Source: Cordia subcordata
Taxonomy: Eukaryota > Streptophyta > Magnoliopsida > Boraginales > Cordiaceae
Direction of reading: 5' to 3'
Assembly: GCA_028554755.1 (NCBI GenBank)
Contig: JAPTOF010000024.1
Span: 5,905,001 to 5,969,000 of the forward strand
DNA length: 64,000 nucleotides
Shown here: piece after piece, positions 10,940 to 22,700 of the stretch
Position numbering within the stretch: position 1 is the stretch's first letter
How the letters are laid out: every line of letters starts with the position of its first letter
Program-made: the position numbers and the translations under genes
The notes under the pieces: model-generated
The model's database searches: none
What the model was told of the DNA's origin: nothing
What the model saw: the letters and a program-made list of their open reading frames with translations, nothing else

Positions 10940-12900
10940 TCAAGATGTTAAAATCTTGAAAAACCTAGAATCCTTACTAGGTGTAAGCCTCTCTAAAGCG
11001 GATGGGAAGGGAACTCTAGGTGCAACACCTCTAGACACATGGGAATCATCAATAGGCTCCTTTCCTTCCTGATGATGGCGGGAAGTACTACTCTCCCCAT
11101 GGTCTCTAATAGGCTCAACTCTCTCAACAGGATCCTCTTTAGAATCCCTCTCAATAGGGTTACTATGTGGCTGTCTAGACTCAAAAAGACCAGTAGGTGC
11201 AGGCACTGGAAAGTCAACTCTTACCCTATTATCCATTACCTTACCGCTCTTAAGAGTGGTCACAGCCTTAGCTTGGGCCTGAGTAGGATAAGTGGTATCG
11301 ATGGAGAAATAGGATTGGACTCTAGGGTTTACTTGTGGTTGAGAAGGAAATTTCTTGGGGTCTTTAGTGCTCAACTGTGTAGCAATCTGCCCAAACTGTG
11401 TTTCAAACCCAGCCATCTGCTGCCTACAGCTAGCCATCTCCTACCTATAGCTAGCCATCTCTTGCCTACTATTAGCTAACTCCTACTGTTGACTAGCTAA
11501 TGCATGCTGTTGATTCTAAATAAACTGTAATAACTTCATCACATCATTGCTAGAAGATTGACTAGAAGGAGCAGGTAAAGCTTGAGGTTAATGAGCACTT
11601 GTGAGACGAGGCTGATTAAGATGATAGAAACCTGGGGAATATTGATGATAGGGCTGCTGTTGGGGCAGAGCTTGGGCATGTAAACTAGACTCGTGTTGAC
11701 CTTGTTTTCAAGAAAATTTAGGGTTGTCCCTCTAAGCCAGATTACATGTGTTCGAGTATAGATTGTACTCACGAGAATAAACTTGAGTAGCACACACTTG
11801 CTCTTTCATGAATTTAGGAAATTGGGATGCTAAAGGGCAAGCTATGATCTCATGAGATGACTCGAAACACAATGCACAAATCTCAACAACTAAAGGGGTG
11901 GAGGAAAAACCTATGGGAGTTGTCTTATGACCATGAGATGAAAGAGACAATGAAATGAATTGATCTAACCTATTCGTTAAAGCCTCTACCTTAGCCAGTA
12001 AATCCAAAGAAACTTCAACCTTATTAACACTTTTCTATTACCTCCGACTAGACCATTCCATAGCAAAATTTTGAAAAGAATTTTCGCCATCAACTCCATT
12101 TTCTCCAATGCCTCGATCGGTCTCAAAAGATAGAAGCCACTACTGAAGGCGGCATTGACCATCATCCTTTTTTGTTCATTTAAACCTTGAAAGTAATATT
12201 GCAATAGGTCACGATTGTTATACTCGCAATGTGGACATTGTCTAAGAATTCTAGATCATGTTGGGAGAAAGTCATAATGGCAGTCCTAAGGTCAGCCGTC
12301 TTGGCCATGGGATAAAATTTTTGAAAGAACTTAGATTGAAGCTCAGCCCATATAGTAATGCAACCAATAGGTAAGGAATGCAACCAAGCCCTAGCCTTGT
12401 CCTTAAGAGAGAAAAAAAGAAACAATTTTAGACTTACGACCTCTTGGGGGACATTGGGGACATAGAGAGTGGAACTCATCTCAAAAAATCAGTGATATGC
12501 TCTAGAGGACTCTCACTGCTTCTCCCGTAGAAAGAAGGAAGCATGGGCAATGTATTAGGCTTACTCTCAAAGTTCGTCTCTCCCAAACCCAGAATTTGAA
12601 TATCCAAATTAGGCTTAAAAGCTTCAGGGTGACAAAATTGCCTAAAAGTGGGTTTCTTATCTATATGTGGATCCAGTCTACGAGGCTCTTACCTAAAATG
12701 ATCTTGGGCTTATTGCCCATGGTGATCATGGGGTGGAATAGGATTCATTAGGGGAATGGGAGGATTAGGAGGATGATTGGGATTGCCTATCTCCTCAAGA
12801 AGATCTCCTACATTCCTAAAATACCTTGCAATCCCACCGAGTTCGGAACTAATAGGAACTAGGAGATTTCAAAGGGATCTCCTACCAAGCATGCATAAAC
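10940..12900 (-). pseudogene. Athila-1 gag, broken
   Basis: This is the capsid/nucleocapsid protein of the element. The minus-strand frames in order are: 'FKPNL.I..LGLGE..FE.KPN' (about 12,600); 'LFLFFSLKDKARAWLHSLP' and 'KFYPMAKTADLR' (12,479-12,180), the retrotransposon Gag core; 'MMVNAAFSSGFYLLRP'; then the zinc knuckle CALCFESSHEIIAC (CX2CX4HX4C) near 11,860. The C-terminal linker frame is 11,437-10,940. The pieces are offset by stops and frameshifts. The order matches Athila-2 gag on the other strand. Confidence 0.88.
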
Positions 12901-13145
12901 TATCCTAACTCCAGCTACTTCAACCCTCAAAACTTTAATATTTGTAAAACTACAGCAAATAAACCACAATCCTAGAAAGTCTACTAAAAACAGAAACAAA
13001 AGCAGAAATGGATAAGAAAGAACTAAAGCAAGATAATATAAACAATAAACAAGATAAGCAAAAACTAAACAAACTATAGAGAAAAAGCAAGGAAAACAAA
13101 TAAGCAACTACCAAAACACAAACAAAGAACGCAAACCACTGTGCC
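12901..13145 (-). other. Athila-1 5' leader
   Basis: A-rich (plus strand) leader between PBS and gag. The minus-strand ORF at 12,859-13,107 is a hydrophobic low-complexity reading with no conserved domain. Confidence 0.5.
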
Positions 13146-13163
13146 TTCCAGGCAATGGTGCCA
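13146..13163 (-). other. Athila-1 primer binding site
   Basis: The complement reads TGGCACCATTGCCTGGAA. This is a mutated form of the tRNA-Asp-complementary site TGGCGCCGTTGCCGGGGA found intact in Athila-2 at 20,868-20,885. It lies 6 bases inside the 5' LTR, as expected. Confidence 0.85.
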
Positions 13164-13169
13164 AGAACT

Positions 13170-15066
13170 TGGTATGCTATTTTAGTGCAAGCCCTAAAAG
13201 ACCCACAAGCGTACAGATCATGTAGAATAGTGTGTACGAGTGTAGGTGTTGACCTACAAAGAGGCGTGAATTTGTGGAAGAAATTTTATGCTAGCATGCT
13301 CTAGAAAAAGCTTAAAAAGAAGACCTAAACTAACATATTTTTGTATTTTTTAGATTTTTGGGAGCTAAGGAAAAATGATAAAAGATTACACTAAAATGAC
13401 TAAGGAAAAGAAGGAAAGGACTAAGCTAACTTAGGGGATTGAAACAAAGGAAAGGTGATCAGGTGACCTACACTTGTGAATGGGTGATTTAGTGCCTCTC
13501 TGCTATGGGATTCAGGGATTGGCTTTCTACTTAAAACTTCTAATACTAAGCAACTAACTAATGTCCTAATTACACCCAAGGACATGGTGTAGGTCCGTCC
13601 TTAGGCGTGCACACTTAGAGCTACGGTGTGGTCCTTATGTACCTGAGGCCATAGGAGGGACTAGAAAGCTACCTAAGTGCCCTAGAAAAATCCTACCCTA
13701 GTTCCTAAACCATTAGTTGGATTTAAAGCTAAAACCTAGGGTACCTAGGGTTCCCAAGGTCGACTATGCCAATCTAGACTTCTATTATCTGGATTTAAAG
13801 CTAAAGGGAACTTGACCAAGACTAGTCCTAGCTTATGTATCATCATTCTAGGGACACTAAAGCTTATTAATACCTAGTAAGTGCAGTCTTACATGTTCTA
13901 AGGCAAGGCATTGTGAATATAACATCCTATCCACGATACAAACAATAGCGAGTTTGACTTATGCCATTGAAAGCATTCAAGTATCAAGATGTAGCATTAA
14001 TTGAGCAAGTATTCACTATAAAGCATATTTTATACTCACATAGACATGAATAGAATCAATCCACTTCATAATATCCATAATCACACCCATAGACATGTAT
14101 AATCTGAGGATTAAAAGTGTTCTATAGCAAATACAACCCAATCTATACACATACAACTCATTCAAGCATTACATCAAACACATGGACATCAATTGATATA
14201 AAGCTTCTAAAAATAAGAACAAAGTATGTATATATAAGCCAATAAAATCCTACAACAAAGAGTATATACATCAACCCATTACATAAGTTAGGTACCCTAA
14301 ATCATTTACTCAAGCACAAAGTAAATAAGAATGAAAGAGGTTATAGAAATCTCCCCTTTCATCTTTGTTGATTTCTTTACAAAGTTGAGCAAACCTTCAC
14401 CAAGAAATGTTTGAATCCTCCAAAATCAACTTAATTTCAAGTGGGTGTATGTGTTAGTGTGTGAATCAGTGGTGGGAGAGAATAGGATTTTGTGTGTGAG
14501 AAATGAGTGTGTGTGTATGGTTCTCTCCAAAAATCCCCTTTTAAAAGCTGAAAAGTCGAGTTTTTATAGCATTTGCCATGTACAATTGTTTGACCTAGCT
14601 GATTGACCGGATTCTCTTCTTAACTCATCCAGCTTTTCAAGTGATGCTCTTTGGACTAGCCGGTCGACCGGATTCTGGAAGGGGTTGTCCGGCTAAAAAT
14701 GAGATCCTTTTTGGAGTGGTCGGTCAACCTAGCCAGTCAACCGACTATTTTTCTAGGTCGACCGGCTCCTCCAATTGGCCTTCTATTATCTTTTTCTTAC
14801 TCTTGTCCTTCTTCACACGACCTATAATTCTACTATCTTCATCATCCATCCTCGTTCGAGCTCCGTTTCAGCCCTATAGCTCACCTAAGGCACAAAATCA
14901 AGCATTTAGTATAGCATTTGACTTAGAACTCAACTATGTACATTTGCTTACGCTTAAGCCTAACTCTAGTATATGTGCTACACTAATGCATCTTTTAAAG
15001 CTCAAGATACCTCTTAAATATAGGCAATTAACAACATAAACACACACACAAAAACACAACACATCA
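13170..15066 (-). repeat. Athila-1 5' LTR (full length, 1897 bp)
   Basis: In plus coordinates it starts TGGTATGCTATTTTAG next to the PBS and ends ACACATCA. The body matches the truncated partner at 4103-5797. It contains a cluster of CCGGTCGACCGG-like palindromes near 14,590-14,770. Its termini, in element orientation 'gcttgtgggtctttt..aatagcatacca', resemble the end of the solo LTR at 37,286-39,333, so the two belong to related families. A candidate promoter is not obvious. Confidence 0.9.
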
Positions 15067-15650
15067 TTTATTCAAGTTGCCTTTAGCAAAGTGATGCTTG
15101 TGCAGGACCATGTCCCTAAGCCAATGTTCTTTGGCTTAATCTTTCTTGACAAGTGTCGTTTCAAGACCTCCTTTGTTGCCTCATTCTTGATGTGTGCTTT
15201 TTTGCACATTTCATTGAGTAAATCCCGTTTAATTTTCAATATTTCATCATTTTTTGCTTTCTCAAAGTGCCTCACACACAGTGTAGGGGATAGAACTTCA
15301 ATCAGGATTACTGCCTCAAACCCATAAGCTATCCAAAATGGTGTTTCTCTAGTGCTACCATGAACAATTGGCTACCAAACTTCTGGGAGTACACGTGGCC
15401 GTAACTTTTTCACCTCCTCAAGTTTCATTTTCAATGCATTCGTTATGGCTCTGTTGGTGACTTCTACTTGTCCATTTGCTTTAGGGTATGCTATTGAGGA
15501 GAATCGTAGATCAATCTTCAACTCATCAGCTTTCTTTTTTAAATATTTTGAGTCGAATTGTCTCCTATAATCAGTAATTATGGCTTTCATAACACCAAAT
15601 TGGCATACAATGTTTTTCCATACAAAATTCCGAGCTACCTTATCTGTTAT
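15067..15650 (-). pseudogene. H1 pol: integrase core C-terminal half
   Basis: The minus-strand frame 15,590-15,372 reads 'AIITDYRRQFDSKYLK', the second catalytic Asp context, then 'FSSIAYPKANGQVEVTNRAI', where the Glu of QVE is the catalytic Glu. Downstream to 15,067 the frame degenerates but keeps Lys/Arg-rich C-terminal sequence. The gene is cut at 15,650 by a solo LTR and at 15,066 by Athila-1. A 'DNG' has become 'DYR'. Confidence 0.9.
15646..15650. other. Target-site duplication GTTAT, left copy
   Basis: GTTAT here and at 16,963-16,967 flank the solo LTR exactly. This is the 5-bp duplication left by LTR-retrotransposon integration. Confidence 0.9.
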
Positions 15651-16962
15651 TGTTAGCTAAATATTCATTATTGGTTTTGATGATGAAAATATATGCATTA
15701 TCTTACTAAATAGCTTCTTGTGAAAATGAGATTATATCTAGTTGAAGCTTTGAAAGATTGAAGAAAATGTACAAAAAGCATTACTTGAAGAAAGGGAAGG
15801 AGAGAAGGCATAAGGAGGAGAAGAGAAGTCATAAGGGTACGGACATTAGTTTACTTCTTGCTCTTTTTGTGAAATGCCTATACATTGTGTGAACTTGGCT
15901 CAAACCTTCTTTTTCTTATTCATAGCAAAATTTTCAAGTCTTGCACATTTGATATAACATATGCAAAAATGTATTTGAATGCACACATAAAGATAAAATG
16001 AGTTTTTGGGGTGTTTCAATTCACAACATGTGTTTACAAATTTATTCAAAATGATTTGGAGTTGTGAAAATGCACTTAAAATGTTTTCCTGCAAAACTCT
16101 GGCTTTACTTCACATTCTGGAGTGGCCGGACCCTTCAGCCAGTCGACCGGCTGACTTGGGAGGGTCGCCCGGCCAAAATAGAGAGTTGAAGGAAAAGCCG
16201 GACCCCCTAGCCGGTCGACCGACTAAGGCATCCGGCCTAGTCAGAGAAGAAAAGGGGATAGCCGGATGACCCAGCCGGTCGACCGGCTAAACGGGAACTA
16301 TAATAAATGCACTAGCCGTTTATTATTGTTCTGGCCGAAAATCCCAAATTTTCTTCACCTACCAAATCCCTAACCCCCAAATCTCGTTAAATACTCATTT
16401 AATACACTTTCTAAACATCAATTGAAGTGTGCTAAAGTGTTTATCATCATTCAATCCATCTTTGAGCCATTCTTGCAATATATTTGAGCTTTCAAGAGCT
16501 TATTCATCTTCTTCTTGAAGAAAATCTCAGATTCAATCTTTTCTTATTCTTGAGTACATACACACTTTGAGAGCTATAATCTTTGTAAGATTTATTAATT
16601 AAAGCTTGTAAAGTGTGGGGAAATCTTATAGAGTATATCTCTTGGGTTCTTTGAAGTTAGGCTTTAAAGAGGTTGTAAGAATTTGGTTTGTGCTTCACCA
16701 AGTTTTGAAGAAGCATCTTAGTGGAGATCTTTGAAGTCCTAAGGGGAGCTTCCTTGGGCGGTGGACGTAGGCTTGGCCGAACCACCTTAAAATCGTTTGT
16801 TTCTCTTCTCCTTACACTTCTATTTTTATACTTACTTACCTTGCTTATCTTGTGTTTGATATATTGATTGTTAGAAGTTGTAAATTTTCTGTAAATTTTT
16901 TAATAACGAAAATTAGTATTAATATCTTAATTCACCCCCCCCTTAAGATATTTGCACCCACA
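15651..16962 (+). mobile_element. Solo LTR, 1312 bp
   Basis: It starts TGTTAGCTAAATATTC and ends GCACCCACA with a C-run just before the end, bounded on both sides by GTTAT. No internal region is present, so the element was reduced to one LTR by recombination between its two LTRs. It carries three palindromes of the CCGGTCGACCGG type near 16,135, 16,213 and 16,270. A truncated sibling is at 2970-4102. The TG..CA ends, C-rich terminus and 'ttttgatgatgaaaa' start suggest a Copia family, but no coding region confirms this. Confidence 0.92.
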
Positions 16963-17450
16963 GTTATTATCACTATTGCTTTTGAGTCAACCACTTTGAG
17001 AAATAATCCACAACTATAGAGGCAAATTTTCATTGTGTCTTTCCAATAGGCATTGGTTTGACAATATCCAGCCCCCATTTAGCAAATAGCCATGCACTTG
17101 TTATAAGCGTTGGGACCATTAATGCCAAATATTGGGTATTAGCATTTCTCTAACAATGGTCGCATTTCATAACAATCTCCTTGGCTACTTTTTCAATAGT
17201 CGGCCAGTAATATCCTTGTCGATTGCTTTCTGTGCCATAGCTCTTGCTCTCAAATGGTTGTTGCACATCCCTTCATGCATTTCCCTAATGGCGTATTCTC
17301 CTTCTAAATTGCTTACACATTTCAACAATGGTTCCCCGATAGTGCATTTATACAACTGACCCTCGAGGATGACGAACTGTGAAGATCGGTTTACTACCTT
17401 TTGTGCATCTCAATCATTTTCTAGCAAGGTGCTATGTTGTCAGTACTACA
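16963..17450 (-). pseudogene. H1 pol: integrase N-terminal zinc finger and start of core
   Basis: The minus-strand translation shows 'HEGMCNNHLRARAMA..A' (the His-His half of the HHCC finger) and 'MKCDHC' (the Cys-Cys half), followed by a stop where Gln is expected (CAG to TAG), near 17,150. Closer to 16,990 the frame reads 'FSKWL', from the first-Asp region of the core. Continuity resumes on the far side of the solo LTR at 15,650. Several stops are present. Confidence 0.85.
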
Positions 17451-18180
17451 CTATAGGGTATGTCTAATCATTTCATCAGCCATGTTTATAAGCAAGATGT
17501 TGATGGATGGCCCCACGAGCCGTTCAAAATTTTTTTTGGTCAAAATCAATTCAATGCCTATCACCTCATTTTCTCTAAAGGCGGAAGCAATTTTAGACAA
17601 TACATCCACTTGGATGTTGTTTGCTCTCAGGATTTGATGTAACGAGAATGTCTCAGACGATGCCAATGCTTCATTGACCTCCTTATAATATTCATTCATT
17701 TTTTATCTTTGGCTTTGAAGGTTCCATTGCCTTGCCCTTTAGTCAATTGCGAATCCGTATAGGCTTTCACCATTCTCGCCCCTGGTTCTTTGAGCAACCT
17801 CATTCCCAATAGGAGTTCTTCATGCTCAACTTCATTGTTGGTGGCTCTAAATTCAAACTTGATTGCATACTTCAACAAGGTCCCATCTGGTTTCCTGATC
17901 ATTATCTTTGCTCTTGATCTTGCCTTGTTGGCTACCCCACTACATCTAGCAATCCACTCCCTGATCACCTTCTCTACTGGCTAGGTACATTCTACCACAA
18001 AATCTGCCATGACTTGGGCTTTGATTGCTATCTTGGGTTGATAGGTGATATGGTAAATTGACCATTTCAATAATCTCTCTGATAGTTCTAGTTTATGTAG
18101 CACCTACCTTAATGGCTGGTTAGTCATCACTTTGATCGGGTATGCTTTAAAGTAAGGCTTCAACTTTTAGGCTGACATTA
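17451..18180 (-). pseudogene. H1 pol: Tat-type RNase H domain
   Basis: The frame 17,968-17,696 contains 'PDGTLLKYAIKFEFRATNNE', 'HEELLLGMRLLKEPGARMV' and 'YTDSQLTKGQ'. These are the conserved blocks of the second (archaeal-type) RNase H of Tat elements, with Glu in ATNNEVEHE and Asp in TDSQL retained. The next frame (17,699-17,451) continues into the RNase H-integrase connector. Frameshifts separate the frames. Confidence 0.88.
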
Positions 18181-18981
18181 TTAGTGCCAAGGCCAGTTTT
18201 CCAGATTGCTATATCTGAACTCCACTCCTTTCAATGTCTTATTAACATAGTAAGCCAGCCTTTGGCCTTCTGCAGTTTCTCTGATTAGAACTACTGCAAC
18301 TACCATGTTGGAGTTTGACAAGTACAAGAGTAGGGTCTCCCATTGTTTTGGCTGAGCGATTACTAGTGGCTTTGTGAGGTAAGATTTTATCCCTTCAAAT
18401 GCTTCTTGGAATTTTGGAGTCCATTTGAAATCCTTGGGATTTCGGAGAATTCTAAAGCATGGCATACGACGGTCGACCGATCGGGACATGAATCTGCTTA
18501 GAGCTGTAACTTTTCCAGATAACGACTGTATATCATGTACCGTTTTAGATGGTTAGAGATCAAGTATGGCCTCAATCTTTTTGGGGTTCACTTGATCCCA
18601 CGGTGGTTTACCATGAAGCCCAGGAATTTTCCTACACAAACCCTGAAGGCGCATTTGTCAAGATTCAACTTGATGTCAAACCTTCTCATGGTTTGGAATG
18701 CTTTATTCAAGTTAGACACATGATCTAATGCCTGCTTGCTCTTAAAGGCCATGTTGACCATTTGTTGGTATGTCGTTCTGGCATTTTTCAATCTGAAGGG
18801 CATAACTTTATAGCAATAGAGGCCCCGGTCTATGATTAATGCAGTATGCTACTGGTTGGCTTGCACTAGTTTAATTTAATTGTAGCCTGATAAGGAATCC
18901 ATGAATGACAACATTTCAAATTCTGCAATTGAGTCAACCAGTTGATCAATTTAGGGTAGTGGTAAGATATCCTTTAACATG
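18181..18981 (-). pseudogene. H1 pol: reverse transcriptase palm to connection, catalytic box deleted
   Basis: The frame 18,803-18,588 begins 'MPFRLKNARTTYQQMVNMAF' and then jumps directly to 'KSKQALDHVSNL.KAFQTMR'. In Tat RTs a YVDD-containing stretch of about 20 residues sits between 'NKMF' and 'VKS'. Its absence is an in-frame deletion of the catalytic aspartates near 18,745. Further on are 'KLNLDKCAFRV..GKFLGFMV' and, at 18,489-18,181, 'F.EAFEGIKSYLTKPLVIAQP'. The gene is cut at 18,981 by Athila-2; the missing N-terminal part lies at 30,267-30,428. Confidence 0.88.
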
Positions 18982-19578
18982 TGATGTGGGTGTTTTTGGA
19001 GCATTAATTACATGATTTGAAGTGTGTTTGAGCGAGTATTTTGGTGCTAATTTTGTCTATTTCGAGTTTCTGAGTGCTCATTGATTCACATTAAGTGTTT
19101 GTGTGTGGTGTGTCATTTTTTTTATTTTTCAATTTTATTTTCTTTTTTTATTTATTTCTTTTCTTTAGTAATTCTGATTAATTAAGAATTAGGTAATAAA
19201 ATTAATTAGTAATTTGGTTTTGGTAGTTAAATTAAATTAGTAGTTAGGCTTAATTAAGAGTCATTAAATAGGTTACGACATTATTAGGTTAGAATTTATT
19301 TATTTAGTATAAGGATTTTTTTTAGATTAATTAATAATTAGTTAGAATAATTATAAGTTAGTTATTTAGTAAAAAAAATAGAAGAAAAAATAATAATGAC
19401 CATGTATATATTATACATTATATATTATATATATTATATTGTATATACTTTACATGTAACATACACACACACGCACAGCACACCTTATAAACTTATATGT
19501 AATATACTATTATTATTATAATAATATATTCCAACCCCCAGCCCCACTTCTTTGACCAAAAAGAAAACCTACACCCCG

Positions 19579-19616
<38 letters not shown>

Positions 19617-20861
19617 CACGTAGAAAGCAAAGGGGGAGGGGGGGGAAAGAGGAAGCAACAGCTGCACAGAGAGGAGAAAATCTCAGCTTCTTTCTCAGGC
19701 CAAGAAAAAAAAATCAGAAAAAAATAAAAAAATTCTAAACAAAATATCTTTTGTTTTCTTTCTATTTTCTTTACTTTTTATCTTTATTTGGAGTTAATTT
19801 GGGGCTGTTTTCTGCAGGATTTTTGGGATTAATTTGGAGCAACTATTGAAAAAAAATCTTGGAGAAGAAGACGGATTTGCACGAAATTGAAATAGGAAGA
19901 GGTTCTAAGCTTGAGATTTAATTTCTTGGACATGGAATTAATTTTTTTGAGATTAAATTTCAGTTTGATATTCTCTTTTAACATGTTGAGCTAAATTTAC
20001 TTTAGGGTTGATTACTATATCTATTATGGGTTAAAGATTGTAAGACTTGTTTTGGGATATTTTGATGGTTTGAATACATGTTTTATTTTTCTTAATTGTT
20101 TAATGGTGATTGTTGGGCATGTCTATGTGTTTAATTAATCGCCTTAATGAGGAAACATGTATTACTATGTTCTTAATTTTTTGTATCTGCTTATACGGTG
20201 TTGACTGATTGTGCTTGATTTTATAATTAAGTTTAATGCGTGGTCTTTAGGATGAAATAAAACTAATAGGTCACCCAGTACACTTAGTTGAAATTAGGTG
20301 AATTAAGCCTTAGCTTGAAACACAGTTAATGGTTTAAATTCTAGATTAGTGTATTAATCACGCCAGTCTAGAAGTCTTAATCACTTAGCCCCAAAACCCT
20401 AATTAATAAAGACAAGGCTATACTCTAAGTAGAATTCACTTAGGGATAGAATTGCACCGAGAATTAGGGATAATACGGTTAGTGAGTTTGGACATCTAAA
20501 AGAAGCTATTAAAGCCATCAAAATACTCACAGCAAGAATGAAATCTCAATCCCATAATGGAGTAGTAATCGCCCTAATCCGTCTCTATCGATTTAATCAC
20601 TTCCTCTCTAGTTGGTTGTCTTTTTATTGCACATATTAGTTTAGGTAGTTTAATTATGTCTTTAATTTAGAGTTCCCTTCAATTCAAAATTCAAAAAAAA
20701 ATTCAAAAAAAAAATAATTTCGGTTCTATTCGTAGTTAGTCTAGGACACATAGGATTTAAAAACCATAGTTAGAGGCCTCCCTGAGGAGACGATACCCGC
20801 AGTCTTGCACACACTACACTACTTTCGATCCGTGCACTTGCGGATTTTTAAAATAACATCA
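18982..20861 (+). repeat. Athila-2 5' LTR (1880 bp)
   Basis: It starts TGATGTGGGTGTTTTTGG and ends AAAATAACATCA. It contains a TA dinucleotide tract at 19,581-19,612, close to a 'gtgcacgtagaaagcaaa' block, which could serve as the TATA region of the LTR promoter (inference). The downstream part near 20,250-20,860 is G/C-richer and ends with the 'gcacttgcgg' block. Confidence 0.95.
19581..19612. repeat. TA microsatellite in Athila-2 5' LTR
   Basis: An uninterrupted run of TA of about 32 bp. The matching run in the 3' LTR (28,986-29,024) is longer, so the two have changed length since insertion. Confidence 0.9.
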
Positions 20862-20867
20862 AGTTTT

Positions 20868-20885
20868 TGGCGCCGTTGCCGGGGA
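20868..20885 (+). other. Athila-2 primer binding site (tRNA-Asp type)
   Basis: TGGCGCCGTTGCCGGGGA lies 6 bases after the 5' LTR. It is complementary to the 3' end of plant tRNA-Asp, the usual primer of Athila elements. Confidence 0.93.
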
Positions 20886-21163
20886 GGCACGGTTGGTTTC
20901 TTTGATTTATGTGTTCTAGTTGGTTACGTGCTTTGGTATTTCTGTTATTGTTTTAGTATTAGTCTTAGCTTTTTTTTATTAAATTTATTTTTGTGATAAT
21001 TTTTTTTTGTTTTTGCATTGCGTTTGTTTGATTTAGCATTTCTATTTAGTGTTATTTTCTTTTATAGTTTTTAGGGACTTGTGGTTTCTGTGCTGTGGAT
21101 TTAGGTCAAAATTGCAGTATCAGGGGTTGAAGAGTTGGAATGAGATTTTGTTTCTTCTTGTGC
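20886..21163 (+). other. Athila-2 5' leader
   Basis: T-rich untranslated leader between PBS and gag, without a conserved domain. Confidence 0.55.
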
Positions 21164-22700
21164 ATGTTTGGTAGACGCTCACTTAGACCCGACTTAGTTT
21201 CTCTTAATCCTGAACCACAGAGAATTCACTGTCATCTTAGGAACTTAGAACGTAATCTAGGTGAAATGGCAGAAAATAGGAATGATCTCCCTCCTCTTGT
21301 TCCCCAGACTGGGAATGATAATCCTCCTCCTGCTGCTCCCCTTCATGAGAACGTTGACCTTCCTAGGCTCCCAAATCCACGCCAAGTAGCCGATGACATG
21401 ACCCTTAGGCAATACTTCCTTCCTCATGCTTTTGAGCCGAATATGGCCATCCATCCACCGGGTTTGGGGGAGGAAAGTTTTGAGATTAGGCATGGGATAT
21501 TAGCTATGATTCTGTCTTTCTATGGTAGGAGTAATAAGAGTCCCCTAGCTCATGTTACTGATTTTGTGGAGATTTGTTCTACTTTTAATTTTCCAAATGT
21601 ATCTCAGGAGAATATTAGGCTCAGACTTTTCCCTTTCTCCCTCAAGGATAAAGCCAAACAATGGTTGCAGTCTTGCCCGATGGAGCCATTACATCTTGGG
21701 ACGAGCTCCAGTCTCGCTTTTATCAGAGGTTTTACCCCATGGCTAAGACCGCTGACCTTCGAGCTTCAATTATGACCTTCTCTCAACACGAGTTTGAATC
21801 TTTCCATGAGATGTGAGAGAGGTATAATGATTTATTACGTCAGTGTCCATATCATGGGTACGGTGCCCACAATCTTCTGCATTATTTCTTTAGAGGTCTT
21901 ACTGAGTCTCAGCGTATGATAGTGAATGCCATGTCGGGCGGGGGATTCTATAATCTAAGACCTAGTGATGCTTGGGGGATTTTAGAGCGTGTTGCTGAGG
22001 ATTCTTTTCAAAATATGGCGTTGGATAGGTCGAGTAAGAGTAATCCTAGGAGAGGAGTTAATGAAGTAGACACATCCCATGATCTTCCTACTAAGGTAGA
22101 AGCATTGACCCATAAGCTTGACCAGTTGATTTCTTTAGGTCTAGCACCTACACCTGGCCATAGGGCTAATCCACTAGTATCGTCATCTTCTCTTTCTGTT
22201 GTTGAGGTGTGTGCCTTGTGTTCTAAGTCGTCCCATGAGACCATAGCTTGCCCATTAGCACCACAGTTTCCAGAATTCATTCAGGAGCAAGTCCATGCTG
22301 CACAAGGGTACTCACGAGAGTATAACCCTTACTCGAACACATATAATCTGGGATGGAGGGATAACCATAAATTTTCTTGGCATAATAATCACTTTGAGCT
22401 CCCCAGCCCCAAGTACCATTCCAGCAGCGACCTCATCCTGCTCAGTCAAATCCACTAGGTTTTTATCATGTAAATCCATCTAAACTTCCTGGTGCCTCAT
22501 AAGACCAGCGTCCATCTATTCCTGCTCTTCCCACTCAGTCTATACCTTCACTTCCTGCATCATCCTCTAGCCAGCCTAGTAATGACGATAAGTTTGATCT
22601 TCTACTGCAGATGTTTCAATCACAACAGCAGCACATGGCTAAGATGGATGCCCAGTTAGGTCAGTTAGCTAATCAGTTGAGTGCTAGGAGCCGTGCAAGT
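21164..22700 (+). pseudogene. Athila-2 gag, frameshifted
   Basis: The start at 21,164 gives the family N-terminus 'MFGRRSLRPDLVSLNPEP'; an ATG at 21,266 (MAENRN) is an alternative. Domains in order are: proline-rich N-terminus, 'FLPHAFEPN', then the Gag core 'LFPFSLKDKAKQWLQS'. A one-base indel near 21,670 moves the frame, after which 'FYPMAKTADLRASIMTF' is read. A TGA at 21,814-21,816 replaces a Trp codon. The frame from 21,916 carries 'MIVNAMSGGGFYNLRP' and the zinc knuckle CALCSKSSHETIAC (CX2CX4HX4C) near 22,215-22,256. A stop at 22,456 cuts the C-terminal tail. Confidence 0.92.

Larger units (their letters stand above)
4103..15066 (-). mobile_element. Athila-1: Ty3/Gypsy, Athila-lineage retrotransposon, one LTR truncated
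   Basis: In minus orientation the order is 5' LTR (13,170-15,066), PBS, gag, protease, RT, RNase H, integrase, spacer, polypurine tract, and 3' LTR (5797 down to 4103, truncated). The Athila assignment rests on the tRNA-Asp-like PBS, the DLGS protease motif, the Gag 'LKDKA.AWL.SLP' block and the integrase tail 'ELEELR.E..ENAKLYK.R'. It is inserted next to the integrase C-terminus of the older H1 element. The outer target duplication cannot be tested because the far end of the 3' LTR is deleted. All genes carry stops or frameshifts. No env-like ORF is present. Confidence 0.9.

Noticed and set aside
18977..18981. Five-bp TSD for Athila-2
   Set aside because: ACATG on the left and ACTTT on the right do not match; a small deletion at the right edge is possible but not shown.
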